Below, one piece after another: positions 16,846 to 25,373 of a stretch of DNA of 64,000 nt. The notes beneath the pieces were generated by a model. The model made no database searches and was not told the DNA's origin. It saw only the letters and a program-made list of their open reading frames with translations. The number at the start of each line of letters is the position of its first letter. Position 1 is the first letter of the stretch. The translations under genes were made by a program, and so were the position numbers. Source of the stretch: Akkermansia sp. (lineage in GTDB: Bacteria > Verrucomicrobiota > Verrucomicrobiia > Verrucomicrobiales > Akkermansiaceae); contig JAFZGW010000013.1 of NCBI GenBank assembly GCA_017555205.1, forward strand, positions 360,289 to 424,288, read 5' to 3'.

Positions 16846-17910
16846 ATGAATTCATTCATCACAGATGACGTACGCGTAACGGACATTCGCCCGTTGATAT
16901 CCCCTGCCATTCTCATGCAGGATTTCCCCGCGAGCCACGAAGCCAGCAAAGTGGTATACGATGCTCGCCAGGAATTCCGCCGCATTCTGAAAAAGGAAGA
17001 CGACCGCTTGGCGGTCATGGTAGGCCCCTGCTCCATACACGACACAGTAGCCGCAATCGACTACGCCGGCCGACTGGCGGAAGCCAGAAAGAAATATGGG
17101 GAGGACCTGCTGCTGATTATGCGCGTGTACTTTGAAAAACCGCGCACAACAGTTGGCTGGAAAGGCCTCATCAATGACCCCTTCATGGATGGCAGCTACA
17201 ACATCAACAGCGGCCTGCGCATGTCCCGTGGGCTCCTGCTGCGCTTAGCAGAAATGGGGGTACCCGCGGCTACGGAATTTCTGGATGTTATCACCCCCCA
17301 GTACATCAGCGATTTGATTGCCTGGGGGGCAATCGGCGCCCGCACTACAGAAAGCCAGGTTCACCGTGAACTGGCCAGCGGTCTTTCCATGCCCATCGGC
17401 TTTAAAAACGGCACAACCGGTTGCGTACAGATTGCTGTGGACGGCATCGTTTCCTCCGCACATCCGCACTGCTTCCTCTCCGTTACCAAACAGGGCGTGA
17501 GCGCTATCGTCTCTACCAGCGGCAACGACAGCTGCCACATCATCCTGCGCGGCTCTACTGACGGTCCCAATTACTCGGCAGAAGATGTCGCCGCAGCATG
17601 GGAAATTCAGCAGAAATCCGGCATCAACAATCGCATCATGATTGACTGCTCACACGGCAACAGCCATAAGCAGTGGGAAAGGCAGCACGAAGTTGCCAAA
17701 TCCGTTGCAGCTCAGCTCGCCGCCGGCGACGACCACATCGGCGCCGTCATGATTGAAAGCAACATCTACAGCGGCAACCAGAAATGCGTCAACAGAGAAT
17801 CGCTGCGCTACGGCGTGAGCATAACGGATGCCTGCGTAGACTGGGAAGGCACTCTTGCTATCCTCGACACCTTGGCCGAGGGTGTGCGAGCCCGCCGAAA
17901 AGCCAAATAA
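16846..17910 (+). CDS. aroG: DAHP synthase, class I (AroF/G/H type)
   Basis: First step of the shikimate pathway: phosphoenolpyruvate plus erythrose 4-phosphate to DAHP. 354 residues, normal for the E. coli-like subfamily that includes the N-terminal regulatory extension (residues 1-30). Landmarks: VGPCSIHD with the metal-binding Cys, RVYFEKPRTTVGWKG, GARTTESQVHRE, KNGTTG, DCSHGNS with the metal His, and the Glu ligand in MIESNI. Which aromatic amino acid inhibits it cannot be told from this. It sits 3 bases behind an unrelated pseudopilin gene, so it depends on that promoter or on one inside it. Confidence 0.95.
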   Translation: MNSFITDDVRVTDIRPLISPAILMQDFPASHEASKVVYDARQEFRRILKKEDDRLAVMVGPCSIHDTVAAIDYAGRLAEARKKYGEDLLLIMRVYFEKPRTTVGWKGLINDPFMDGSYNINSGLRMSRGLLLRLAEMGVPAATEFLDVITPQYISDLIAWGAIGARTTESQVHRELASGLSMPIGFKNGTTGCVQIAVDGIVSSAHPHCFLSVTKQGVSAIVSTSGNDSCHIILRGSTDGPNYSAEDVAAAWEIQQKSGINNRIMIDCSHGNSHKQWERQHEVAKSVAAQLAAGDDHIGAVMIESNIYSGNQKCVNRESLRYGVSITDACVDWEGTLAILDTLAEGVRARRKAK

Positions 17911-18068
17911 AAGCAGCACAACATTAACAAGTGCAGAATAACTTTACCGCCGACCACGAGAAAATCGAGGTCGGCGGTTTTGTGATTTGTTTTGCATGCC
18001 GCTCAGACCATAGCAAAAAGGTTGATATTGTCAGCCGGGAGCAACCGACGACACGTTGGCGAAAAGTC

Positions 18069-18097
18069 TTGCCATACGGCGCGCGGTGCTGTATAAT
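18069..18097 (+). promoter_or_regulatory. Phosphoglucomutase promoter, probably leaderless
   Basis: TTGCCA (18069-18074), 17 bp, TATAAT (18092-18097), 10 bases, then ATGATG at 18108. A near-perfect sigma70 site. Confidence 0.8.
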
Positions 18098-18107
18098 GCG
18101 CGCACGT

Positions 18108-20054
18108 ATGATGGATAGCACACTTCTTTCCACGCTTGAGCAGGCAGTTGCCGAGGGCAAATTGCTTGCAGATTCCCTTACCAACATTCAACTGCTGCTG
18201 GCCGGCACGCAAGACCCTGTAGCTCCGGCCGCCATAGCCGAACTTGCCGCAGCGGGAGAATGGGCAGAGCTCAACAACCGTTTCTATAAGACACTCGCCT
18301 TCGGTACCGGTGGCCTGCGTGGCCGTACTATCGGCATGGTGGTAGCACCGTCCGAACAGGGCAAAGGCGGTGTGAATGGCCGCCCGGAGTTCCCCTGCGT
18401 GGGCACTGCATCCATGAACTACTTTAATGTTGGCCGAGCCATGCGCGGTCTCATTACCTATGTGAGCCGATTTGTGGAGGCGGAAGGCTGCGGCCGCAAG
18501 CCCCGCATTGTCGTCGGTCACGACACGCGCCATTTCTCGCGCGATTTTGCGGAATACTGCGCCAAGATTGCCACGGATTTGGGCTGCGACTGCGCACTTT
18601 TTGACGGTCCCTGCTCCACGCCCGAGGTTTCCTTTGCTATTCGAGAGCTGAATGCCGATACCGGCGTGGTGCTTACCGCCTCTCACAACCCTGCACACGA
18701 CAACGGTTTCAAGGCCTATTTCAACGATGGCGCCCAGCTTATTGCCCCGCACGACAAAGCCGTGATAGCTGAGGTAAATGCACTTTCCGGGGACACCTAC
18801 GAGCCGCTGCCCGCAGAGCAACAGGGCACGCTGAGCATCCTTGGCCCGGAATTCGATGCCATTTACATCGAGAAGCTCAAGGGCATTATCCTTCGTCCCG
18901 ATGTTTTCGAGAAAGCCGCCGCCAAAGTTGTTTACACCAACCTGCACGGCACGGGCGGGCGCTGCATTGTACCCATTCTGAAGCAGATTGGCTGCAACGT
19001 AAGCACTGTGGCAGAGCAAGATGTGCTCGACGGCCGATTCCCCACGGTAGCAAGCCCCAATCCCGAGAACGCCCCTGCTCTCGACATGGCTATTGCTCAG
19101 GCGGATGCCGAAAATGCTGACCTTGTGATTGCAACCGACCCGGACAGTGACCGCATGGGTATTGCCGTGCGCGACACGGCCACTGGTAAGATGCAGCTGC
19201 TCACAGGCAACCAGACCGGCTGTCTGCTGGCATGGTACCGCTGCATGAGCGCTATTGAGCTGGGCATCATCACGCCTGAAAACATTGACCACTCCGTCAT
19301 GGTGAAGACCTTCGTGACCAGCCCGCTGCAGGATGCTATCGCGGCTTCGTTCGGCATTTCTACCGTGAATGTTCTCACAGGCTTTAAGTATATCGCAGCC
19401 AAGCTCGGCAAGTATGAGCAGGCTATACCTGCCGCCGAGCGCGAGGACTACCGCAATATGACAGAGGCTCAGACCCGCGAACTGCGCCTGAAGTACAGCA
19501 AGTATTTCATTTTCGGCGGTGAGGAAAGCTACGGCTACCTCGCTCAGGACTTCGTGCGCGATAAGGATGCCAACGCAGCTGCTCTCTGCCTGGCCGAGAT
19601 GAACGCTTACCTTGCCTCCAAGGGTATTGGCTTGCTGGAGTGCCTGAACAACATTTACACCGAGCTGGGCTACTATATGGAGCTGGGCAAGAGCATCGTA
19701 ATGGAAGGCGCAGATGGTGCCGCCAAGATTGCAGCCCTGACTGCCGGCTACATGCAGAACCCGCCTGCCGAAATGGCAGGTGCCGCAGTCACAGCCGTTC
19801 GTGACTTCTCCACCGGTACTCTGGTGGATGCCGAGGGTGACCCCATCCCCGCTGAGAAGATGCTCTTTATCGACTTGGCAGACGGTCGCAGCTTTGCCGT
19901 GCGCCCCAGCGGCACGGAGCCCAAGATTAAGTACTACCTCTTCGCCCACGGCGAAAAGGGTGCTGAGCTCTCCGCCGCCAAAGCCGCTGTACAGGCATGT
20001 ATCGATAGCCTGTGGGCAGCGGTCGAGGCAGATGCTTACGCCCGAATGGCCTAA
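18108..20054 (+). CDS. Phosphoglucomutase/phosphomannomutase (alpha-D-phosphohexomutase)
   Basis: Interconverts hexose 1- and 6-phosphates; most likely glucose 1-phosphate here, joining glycogen breakdown to glycolysis and UDP-glucose supply. 648 residues, longer than PgcA types (about 580). All four catalytic loops are present: TASHNPAHDNG with phosphoserine, DPDSDR metal site, GGEESYGY sugar loop and RPSGTEPK phosphate loop. Start set at ATG 18108 (or 18111, next codon) because a TATAAT ends 10 bases upstream; a frame reaching back to 17931 would begin before the promoter. Codon use is strongly biased to few codons, as in highly expressed genes. Confidence 0.92.
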   Translation: MMDSTLLSTLEQAVAEGKLLADSLTNIQLLLAGTQDPVAPAAIAELAAAGEWAELNNRFYKTLAFGTGGLRGRTIGMVVAPSEQGKGGVNGRPEFPCVGTASMNYFNVGRAMRGLITYVSRFVEAEGCGRKPRIVVGHDTRHFSRDFAEYCAKIATDLGCDCALFDGPCSTPEVSFAIRELNADTGVVLTASHNPAHDNGFKAYFNDGAQLIAPHDKAVIAEVNALSGDTYEPLPAEQQGTLSILGPEFDAIYIEKLKGIILRPDVFEKAAAKVVYTNLHGTGGRCIVPILKQIGCNVSTVAEQDVLDGRFPTVASPNPENAPALDMAIAQADAENADLVIATDPDSDRMGIAVRDTATGKMQLLTGNQTGCLLAWYRCMSAIELGIITPENIDHSVMVKTFVTSPLQDAIAASFGISTVNVLTGFKYIAAKLGKYEQAIPAAEREDYRNMTEAQTRELRLKYSKYFIFGGEESYGYLAQDFVRDKDANAAALCLAEMNAYLASKGIGLLECLNNIYTELGYYMELGKSIVMEGADGAAKIAALTAGYMQNPPAEMAGAAVTAVRDFSTGTLVDAEGDPIPAEKMLFIDLADGRSFAVRPSGTEPKIKYYLFAHGEKGAELSAAKAAVQACIDSLWAAVEADAYARMA

Positions 20055-20077
20055 CGCTTACGCATAGGAATTACCGT

Positions 20078-20118
20078 TTCGAGTGGCAAGGTCCGTGACT
20101 TTGCCACTCGAACTTTTT
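20078..20118 (+). terminator. Terminator of phosphoglucomutase gene
   Basis: TTCGAGTGGCAA (20078-20089) pairs with TTGCCACTCGAA (20101-20112), followed by CTTTTTC. Confidence 0.85.
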
Positions 20119-20137
20119 CAAGCAAGTATTCGCCCCA

Positions 20138-20176
20138 AAAAAAGAAGCGCGGGGAATTACCCCCACGCCCTTTTTA
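20138..20176 (-). terminator. Terminator of ugd
   Basis: Read on the minus strand, GGGCGTGGGG pairs (one mismatch) with CCCCGCGC across a short loop, then TTCTTTTTTT. Confidence 0.7.
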
Positions 20177-20197
20177 CTTACAATATGAAATTACGGC

Positions 20198-21535
20198 TTA
20201 CGCCTGAGTTTCGGGGTAGAGATTTTTGCGGCCGATAGAGTGGTACTCCATACCTGCATGCACGGCATTTTCGCCATGTATGATATTGCGGCCGTCAAAG
20301 ATAATGGGCAAGCGCATGCGCTCGCGCACCTTCACGAGATTTGCCGTTGCAAATTGCTTCCACTCTGTAGCAACAATCAGAATTTCTGCATCTTGCACGC
20401 AATCATACATATCGTCGCAGATGTTTACATCGTAACCGGCCAACGCCACAGCGCCGGTTTCGGCAGCCTTCGGGTCATAAGCGGAGACGCTGGCTCCCTC
20501 TTCGCACAGGCGCTTAATAAGCTTGACGGCAACAGATTCGCGAACGTCGTCCGTATTTTGCTTGAAGGCAATACCCCACACAGCAATTTTCTTATTGCGG
20601 AGCACCCAGAGCTTTTTGCGGATACGCCCCAAGAAACGCTCAAGTTGAGCAGCGTTCACGCGCTCCACCTCCTTAAGAATTTCCATCGGTGCGCCCAACT
20701 GCTCCGCCACGTTGATGAACCCCTTCACATCTTTGGGGAAGCAAGAGCCGCCGTAGCCCAAACCGGCACTCAGGAAATGACGCGATATGCGCTTATCCAT
20801 ACCAATGCCCTTGGCTACCAGTTCGACGTCCGCCCCGGCCTTCTCGCACACAGCGGATACAGCGTTAATGTAGGATATCTTCAGCGCCAGGAAGGAGTTG
20901 GCAGCATGCTTAATCAGCTCGGCAGAGGCAAGGTCCACCTCCACAATGGGCGCATTGAAGGGCTGATAAACACGCTTCATCGCGTCAATGGCGCGCTGGG
21001 AATCGGAGCCAATGACGATACGATCCGGGTTCATCAGGTCAGAGACGGCGCTACCCTCGCGCAGGAACTCGGGATTGGACACAACATCCACATCAATTCC
21101 CTTTTGGGCGTAGCGCTCAATCACTCGGTACACCTTCGAACCGGTGCTGACCGGTACGGTGGACTTGTCTACCACGACGCGGTACCCCAACTCAGGAGTC
21201 AGTGCAGAAGCAATCTCGCGCGAGACACCCTCAATGTACGACAAATCTACGGAGCCGTCCTCATTCGGCGGGGTCGGCACTGCGATGAAGATAACATCAC
21301 ACTCCTTCACCGCCATGGTTAAATCTGTTGTGAATTCAAGACGTCCGGCGGAGACATTCGACACAATCATCTCCTCCAAATCCGGCTCGTAGATGGGCAT
21401 TTTCCCTACGCGAAGAGCTTTTACCTTTTCCTCATTATTGTCCACGCAAATAACCTTGTGTCCAACCTCGGCAAAACAGGTGCCCGTGGTCAACCCCACA
21501 TAACCGGTTCCAATCATCGCAAGTTTCATACTCAT
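20198..21535 (-). CDS. ugd: UDP-glucose 6-dehydrogenase
   Basis: Oxidises UDP-glucose to UDP-glucuronate with two NAD+, feeding acidic polysaccharide or LPS sugars. 445 residues: N-terminal Rossmann fold (MIGTGYVGLTTG), VPTPPNEDGSVDLSYI, the central helix, the catalytic Cys in GYGGSCFPKD (near residue 262) and the C-terminal UDP-binding domain with AFKQNTDDVRES. Two start options, MSM or the inner ATG that follows; both are 3 codons apart. It lies downstream of the GT9-heptose cluster in the same direction but has its own promoter. Confidence 0.95.
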   Translation of the reverse strand: MSMKLAMIGTGYVGLTTGTCFAEVGHKVICVDNNEEKVKALRVGKMPIYEPDLEEMIVSNVSAGRLEFTTDLTMAVKECDVIFIAVPTPPNEDGSVDLSYIEGVSREIASALTPELGYRVVVDKSTVPVSTGSKVYRVIERYAQKGIDVDVVSNPEFLREGSAVSDLMNPDRIVIGSDSQRAIDAMKRVYQPFNAPIVEVDLASAELIKHAANSFLALKISYINAVSAVCEKAGADVELVAKGIGMDKRISRHFLSAGLGYGGSCFPKDVKGFINVAEQLGAPMEILKEVERVNAAQLERFLGRIRKKLWVLRNKKIAVWGIAFKQNTDDVRESVAVKLIKRLCEEGASVSAYDPKAAETGAVALAGYDVNICDDMYDCVQDAEILIVATEWKQFATANLVKVRERMRLPIIFDGRNIIHGENAVHAGMEYHSIGRKNLYPETQA

Positions 21536-21559
21536 CTCAAATTGTATTGTGACTCGTTG

Positions 21560-21587
21560 ATTATATCAAAAAAACAGGAAAAGGCAA
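21560..21587 (-). promoter_or_regulatory. ugd promoter
   Basis: Minus strand: TTGCCT (21587-21582), 16 bp, TATAAT (21565-21560). Start near 21553, leader about 18 bases. Confidence 0.75.
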
Positions 21588-21630
21588 GCATGAATCAAAA
21601 AACGTAACAAATGTACGGCAAAAACATCAA

Positions 21631-21668
21631 AAAGGGAGGGGGATTTCCACCCCTTCTCTTTTTTTGTG
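21631..21668 (-). terminator. Possible terminator of heptose cluster
   Basis: On the minus strand a G-run/C-run hairpin (GAAGGGG ... CCCCCTCCC) is followed by TTTTT before the ugd promoter region. The stem is imperfect. Confidence 0.45.
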
Positions 21669-21703
21669 GTTCTCCTGCTTTTAGAAAACGAGGGGGTAAT
21701 ATC

Positions 21704-22633
21704 TTACTGTTCACACTTTTCGATAATGGGCAGTAATTTATCCCACACCATATCAACTGTAATTAAATCGATAGTTGAGGGAGAGACCAAATTTATGGAT
21801 TGAGCTCCACGGGTAATGCTGGCGGCGGTTCGCTGGTCGAAAATGGCGATATTGGGTCTACCGGAAAATGCGGCTATGTGCGAAGGCCCGGTATCATTGC
21901 CTACAGCGGCCAATGAGCGGCGCACCAAGTCCGGGATATCGAGCAGAGAGGTCTTGTTGAGCATGCTGACAGCCATAGGTGTAGCGGAAACGATAGCCTC
22001 CACCTCGGCGGATTCTGCCGCAGTCCCCATGACCACAGAATGGATTTGGCGCTCGGCCAAACGCTGAGCAATCGCCTTAAAATTCTCCACCGGCCAGCGC
22101 TTATAGGGGTGGGTGGGAGAACAGCCGGGAATCATGAGTACGAATCGCTCCGGCAATTCATCGAAATGCTTATTTTCACCATGCATGAACGACAAATCCG
22201 TCACCGGATGTTCCACCTCATAAGGCTCCTCTGTCGAAGAGCCCCAGCTCCAAGAGCGATTTTTTTGCACTCGGCGAACAAGGTTCTTGTAGGGTTTTAT
22301 CCATTGAAAAGAATGAGGCATTAACCAGCGAATCACCGAAAAATACTTCTTATCGGTGCGAGCCGTTTTCTGGAAATCAAAGATAGCATCGAAATCGCCG
22401 GCCAAAACTTCACTGAATATGCGCCGCATTTCAGCCAGGTTGAAATATGAGCCTCTGTTATCAATGATAAAATTGCTGAACATTCCCATCTGCTTAGCAA
22501 GCGGAACCAGCGATTTGTGGGTCATGAGAGTGAACTCCGCCTCGGGGAATCGCTCGCGCAACTTCAGCATTGCACCGATGGATATAAAAAAATCACCTAA
22601 TGCACCTAATTTAATAACAAGAATCTTATTCAT
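21704..22633 (-). CDS. Glycosyltransferase family 9 (heptosyltransferase-like)
   Basis: 309 residues, GT-B fold with the GT9 signs: KLGALGDFFISIGAM at the N-terminus, PGCSPTHPYKRWP in the middle and GNDTGPSHIAA near residue 240, which binds the ADP-heptose donor in WaaC/WaaF. Probably transfers heptose to the LPS inner core at the cytoplasmic face; acceptor unknown. The ATG at 22633 follows the gmhB stop by 2 bases; a TTG two codons earlier is the alternative. Last gene of gmhB-gmhA-hldE cluster, which makes the donor sugar. Confidence 0.85.
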   Translation of the reverse strand: MNKILVIKLGALGDFFISIGAMLKLRERFPEAEFTLMTHKSLVPLAKQMGMFSNFIIDNRGSYFNLAEMRRIFSEVLAGDFDAIFDFQKTARTDKKYFSVIRWLMPHSFQWIKPYKNLVRRVQKNRSWSWGSSTEEPYEVEHPVTDLSFMHGENKHFDELPERFVLMIPGCSPTHPYKRWPVENFKAIAQRLAERQIHSVVMGTAAESAEVEAIVSATPMAVSMLNKTSLLDIPDLVRRSLAAVGNDTGPSHIAAFSGRPNIAIFDQRTAASITRGAQSINLVSPSTIDLITVDMVWDKLLPIIEKCEQ

Positions 22634-22635
22634 GC

Positions 22636-23151
22636 TCAATCAATTTGCTCAAAATAGGAAATCAACTCTGTCGGGGAATTCAACACGGCTGTAGCGGTAG
22701 GCTCCACCACTCCGGGCGCAAGCAGAAAGTTTCTACCCACACCGGCAGCCACACCGGCCTGCACATCACGAGATTTATCCCCCAATGAAAGGGAGGCGGA
22801 CATATCAATTCCCCAACGCTCTGCGGCCTTCAAAAAAAGCCCCGGATTGGGTTTACGGTTTTCATGAACGAGCCACGGGCAATGCAGGATATCCAGAATC
22901 GGCACGCCCTGCTCCGCAAACTGTTCTCGAAGGAAGGCAGTAAACACCGCATAATCAGCCTCCGAAAAATAGCCCCGCTCAATTCCGGATTGGTTCGTAA
23001 CAATCACGATATCGTAACCGGCAGCAACGGCTGCACGACAACAATCCACAATACCCGGCACCCATTCAAAATCACTTGGCCGATAAACGTAATGTTTATC
23101 GACATTTATCGTACCATCACGGTCGAGGAAAAGGACGCGCCGTTTACTCAT
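22636..23151 (-). CDS. gmhB: Heptose bisphosphate 7-phosphatase, reduced zinc loop
   Basis: Removes the 7-phosphate from D-glycero-D-manno-heptose 1,7-bisphosphate on the way to ADP-heptose. 171 residues, HAD fold: FLDRDGTIN (nucleophile Asp10, acid Asp12), VTNQSGI, RKPNPG with Lys, and GDKSRD. E. coli GmhB has a zinc loop with several Cys between HC-P and C-RKP; here it is shortened to CPWLVHENRKP with one Cys and one His, so zinc is probably not bound. Overlaps gmhA by 8 bases and is followed 2 bases later by GT9; operon context makes the function secure. Confidence 0.88.
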   Translation of the reverse strand: MSKRRVLFLDRDGTINVDKHYVYRPSDFEWVPGIVDCCRAAVAAGYDIVIVTNQSGIERGYFSEADYAVFTAFLREQFAEQGVPILDILHCPWLVHENRKPNPGLFLKAAERWGIDMSASLSLGDKSRDVQAGVAAGVGRNFLLAPGVVEPTATAVLNSPTELISYFEQID

Positions 23152-23713
23152 AGATAGCTTTTTCGACCAATTCGCAAATGAGATGACCGCAAGTGATATG
23201 CTGCTCCTGAATATGGTTGGTCACCCCGGCCGGGACAGCCAAACAGAGGTTGGCCTTCTCTTTCATTTTCCCGCCACCGCAACCGGTAAAAGCCACCGTT
23301 GTAATCCCCATGGCGGCAGCCTGCTCGAAAGCCAGCAGCACATTGCGGCTGTTACCACTGGTGGAAAGTCCAATCAGAACATCACCGGGCTTGCCGATAC
23401 CTTCCACCTGACGGCGGAACACATCATCATAGCCATAATCGTTGCCGATTGCGGTAAGTATGGAGGTGTCTACAGTCAGAGCAACCGAGTTCATGGCCGG
23501 ACGTTCCATTTTATAACGCCCCACAAACTCTGCAGCCAAATGCTGGGAGTCGGCAGCAGAACCGCCATTGCCGCAGAACATTACCTTACCGCCGTCCTTC
23601 AGGGCACGGGTGCAAGCCTCGGCTATTGCCAAAATCACATCGGCATTGGCGGCCAAAGCATTCATATCCTCAGCCAGTAAGCGCAGCTCTGTGCTAATCC
23701 ATTCTTTATTCAT
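23144..23713 (-). CDS. gmhA: Sedoheptulose 7-phosphate isomerase
   Basis: First step of ADP-heptose synthesis: sedoheptulose 7-phosphate to D-glycero-D-manno-heptose 7-phosphate. 189 residues, SIS fold: CGNGGSAADSQHLAAEFVGRY, LSTSGNSRNV phosphate site, and the catalytic His within QEQHITCGHLIC near the C-terminus; the Zn-binding His/Glu/Gln set of the family is present. Lies 6 bases after hldE and overlaps gmhB, so the cluster hldE-gmhA-gmhB-GT9 is one operon. Confidence 0.95.
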   Translation of the reverse strand: MNKEWISTELRLLAEDMNALAANADVILAIAEACTRALKDGGKVMFCGNGGSAADSQHLAAEFVGRYKMERPAMNSVALTVDTSILTAIGNDYGYDDVFRRQVEGIGKPGDVLIGLSTSGNSRNVLLAFEQAAAMGITTVAFTGCGGGKMKEKANLCLAVPAGVTNHIQEQHITCGHLICELVEKAIYE

Positions 23714-23719
23714 ACTTAA

Positions 23720-25186
23720 TTAGCTATTAATTTTTTCTACGATTGATGTGGTTGAGAAACCATCTACGCGCGGCAATTCCACAGCTTTACCGCCGTAGGA
23801 TTCCACCAACTGACCTTCCGGCCAGCGCTCCAAGGGGTACCCCTCCTTGGCAATGACATCGGGGCGCAACTTATCGATAAGCGGCAGTGCGGTATCATCA
23901 TCAAAAATCACCACATAACTGACAGGCTTGAGGGCGGCCACCATGGCGGCTCTCGCTTGCTGATTGTTCACCGGTCGAGTCGGACCTTTGAGGCGGCGCA
24001 CAGAATCATCACTATTCAACCCGACAAAGAGCACATCGCACAGGTCGCGGGCACGCTCGAAAGAGCTGAGATGACCGGGGTGCAAGATATCGAAGCACCC
24101 ATTGGTAAACCCTACAGTCATTCCCTGCACACGCAATTCCTCCGCCAACTGAGTAGCAGCCTCCACGGTCAATACACCGGCCTGCTCCTTATGTTCAAGT
24201 TTTCTCTTAAGTTCCTCACGGGTAACACATGCCGTACCAAACTTACCAACTACGATTCCGGAGGCGGCATTGGCAATCTTCATGGCCTGTTTCATGGAAA
24301 CGCCGGTGGCCAGTGCAGCCCCCAGCACAGCCAGAGATGTATCCCCGGCGCCGGAAACATCGAACACCTCTCGGGCTTCCGTCGGTATCCACTTATATGA
24401 AATCGACTCATCGCCGGGTATGTACAGCATACCATACTCGCTAAGAGTTACCAACAGATTCTTCACGCCGTAGCGGCGGCAAACCTCCCGACCGGCGGCA
24501 ACGGCTTCCTCTGCAAAACCGGGAGCCGCGGGGTCAAAACTTCGGCCTGTTACACCTTCGAACTCCTTTTTGTTGGGCTTCACCAAAGTAGCGCCACGGT
24601 AAATAGTGTAGTCGGTTGTTTTCGGGTCAACGATAACCTGACAACCGGCCTTGCAACTCAGCTCGATAACCGCCGGGGTGAATCGTTCATCGAAAAGCCC
24701 CTTACCATAGTCCGAAAGCAACACCATATCAGTATCCTTCAGGCGCTCCTCGATTTTTCCTAGCAAAACCTGCATTTCATCATCGGGGAGCACCAACGGC
24801 TCTTCTCTATCAACACGCAGCAAATGCTGACGTCCAGACACATAGCGGGTTTTTACCGATGTGCTGTACCCGGACAACTGAAGCAGGGTATCGCACTCAG
24901 CCCCCAACTGAGTAATGTACTCACGCAGAGCATTGCCGTCGGCATCCTGCCCGACCACACCTACAAATGAAGTTCGGCAACCCAAACTACAAAGGTTAGC
25001 TACCACATTGCCGGCACCGCCCAGCATGCGGCGTGAACGCTGCTCGAGCAATACAGGCACCGGAGCCTCCGGCGAAAGACGATTCGTCTTCCCGTACACA
25101 AAAATATCAAGCATCATATCACCCACACACATCACACGCATGGTGGGAAAGAGATCCACATAGGAATATAAATTTGTTATCGGCAT
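23720..25186 (-). CDS. hldE: Bifunctional heptose 7-phosphate kinase / heptose 1-phosphate adenylyltransferase
   Basis: Two steps of ADP-heptose synthesis in one protein of 488 residues. Residues 1-320 are a PfkB/ribokinase-type kinase (GDMMLDIFVYG, LGGAGNVVANL, GAGDTSLAVLG with the base Asp); residues about 350-488 are a nucleotidyltransferase (FTNGCFDILHPGH, the HxGH motif). The full-length fusion is as in E. coli HldE. First gene of the minus-strand cluster, transcribed away from hldD across a 187-base spacer. Confidence 0.96.
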   Translation of the reverse strand: MPITNLYSYVDLFPTMRVMCVGDMMLDIFVYGKTNRLSPEAPVPVLLEQRSRRMLGGAGNVVANLCSLGCRTSFVGVVGQDADGNALREYITQLGAECDTLLQLSGYSTSVKTRYVSGRQHLLRVDREEPLVLPDDEMQVLLGKIEERLKDTDMVLLSDYGKGLFDERFTPAVIELSCKAGCQVIVDPKTTDYTIYRGATLVKPNKKEFEGVTGRSFDPAAPGFAEEAVAAGREVCRRYGVKNLLVTLSEYGMLYIPGDESISYKWIPTEAREVFDVSGAGDTSLAVLGAALATGVSMKQAMKIANAASGIVVGKFGTACVTREELKRKLEHKEQAGVLTVEAATQLAEELRVQGMTVGFTNGCFDILHPGHLSSFERARDLCDVLFVGLNSDDSVRRLKGPTRPVNNQQARAAMVAALKPVSYVVIFDDDTALPLIDKLRPDVIAKEGYPLERWPEGQLVESYGGKAVELPRVDGFSTTSIVEKINS

Positions 25187-25217
25187 ATACGTGAGCTACC
25201 CGTTATTACTGACGATA

Positions 25218-25246
25218 ACTTTACCGCATTTCTCCCCTCAAGTCAA
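25218..25246 (-). promoter_or_regulatory. hldE operon promoter
   Basis: Minus strand: TTGACT (25246-25241), 17 bp, TAAAGT (25223-25218). Start near 25211, leader about 25 bases. Confidence 0.65.
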
Positions 25247-25327
25247 TCTTAAAAGGCAATCGATTTCCCGCCGCACGAGCAAATTCCTCAGAAATTGGTA
25301 AAAAAAGCTCGCCAACTTACATTCCTG

Positions 25328-25336
25328 TGCTATACT
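25328..25336 (+). promoter_or_regulatory. hldD extended -10 promoter
   Basis: TGCTATACT: an extended -10 element with no clear -35. Start near 25343, leader about 30 bases. Confidence 0.5.
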
Positions 25337-25373
25337 GTGAACAGAAGTTCCAATTTACTTATCCCATTAAACC

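Noticed and set aside
18003..19949. A long open frame on the minus strand (over 640 codons) inside phosphoglucomutase
   Set aside because: It is the antisense of a strongly codon-biased gene that has all motifs of its family; the minus frame has no recognisable motif or promoter.
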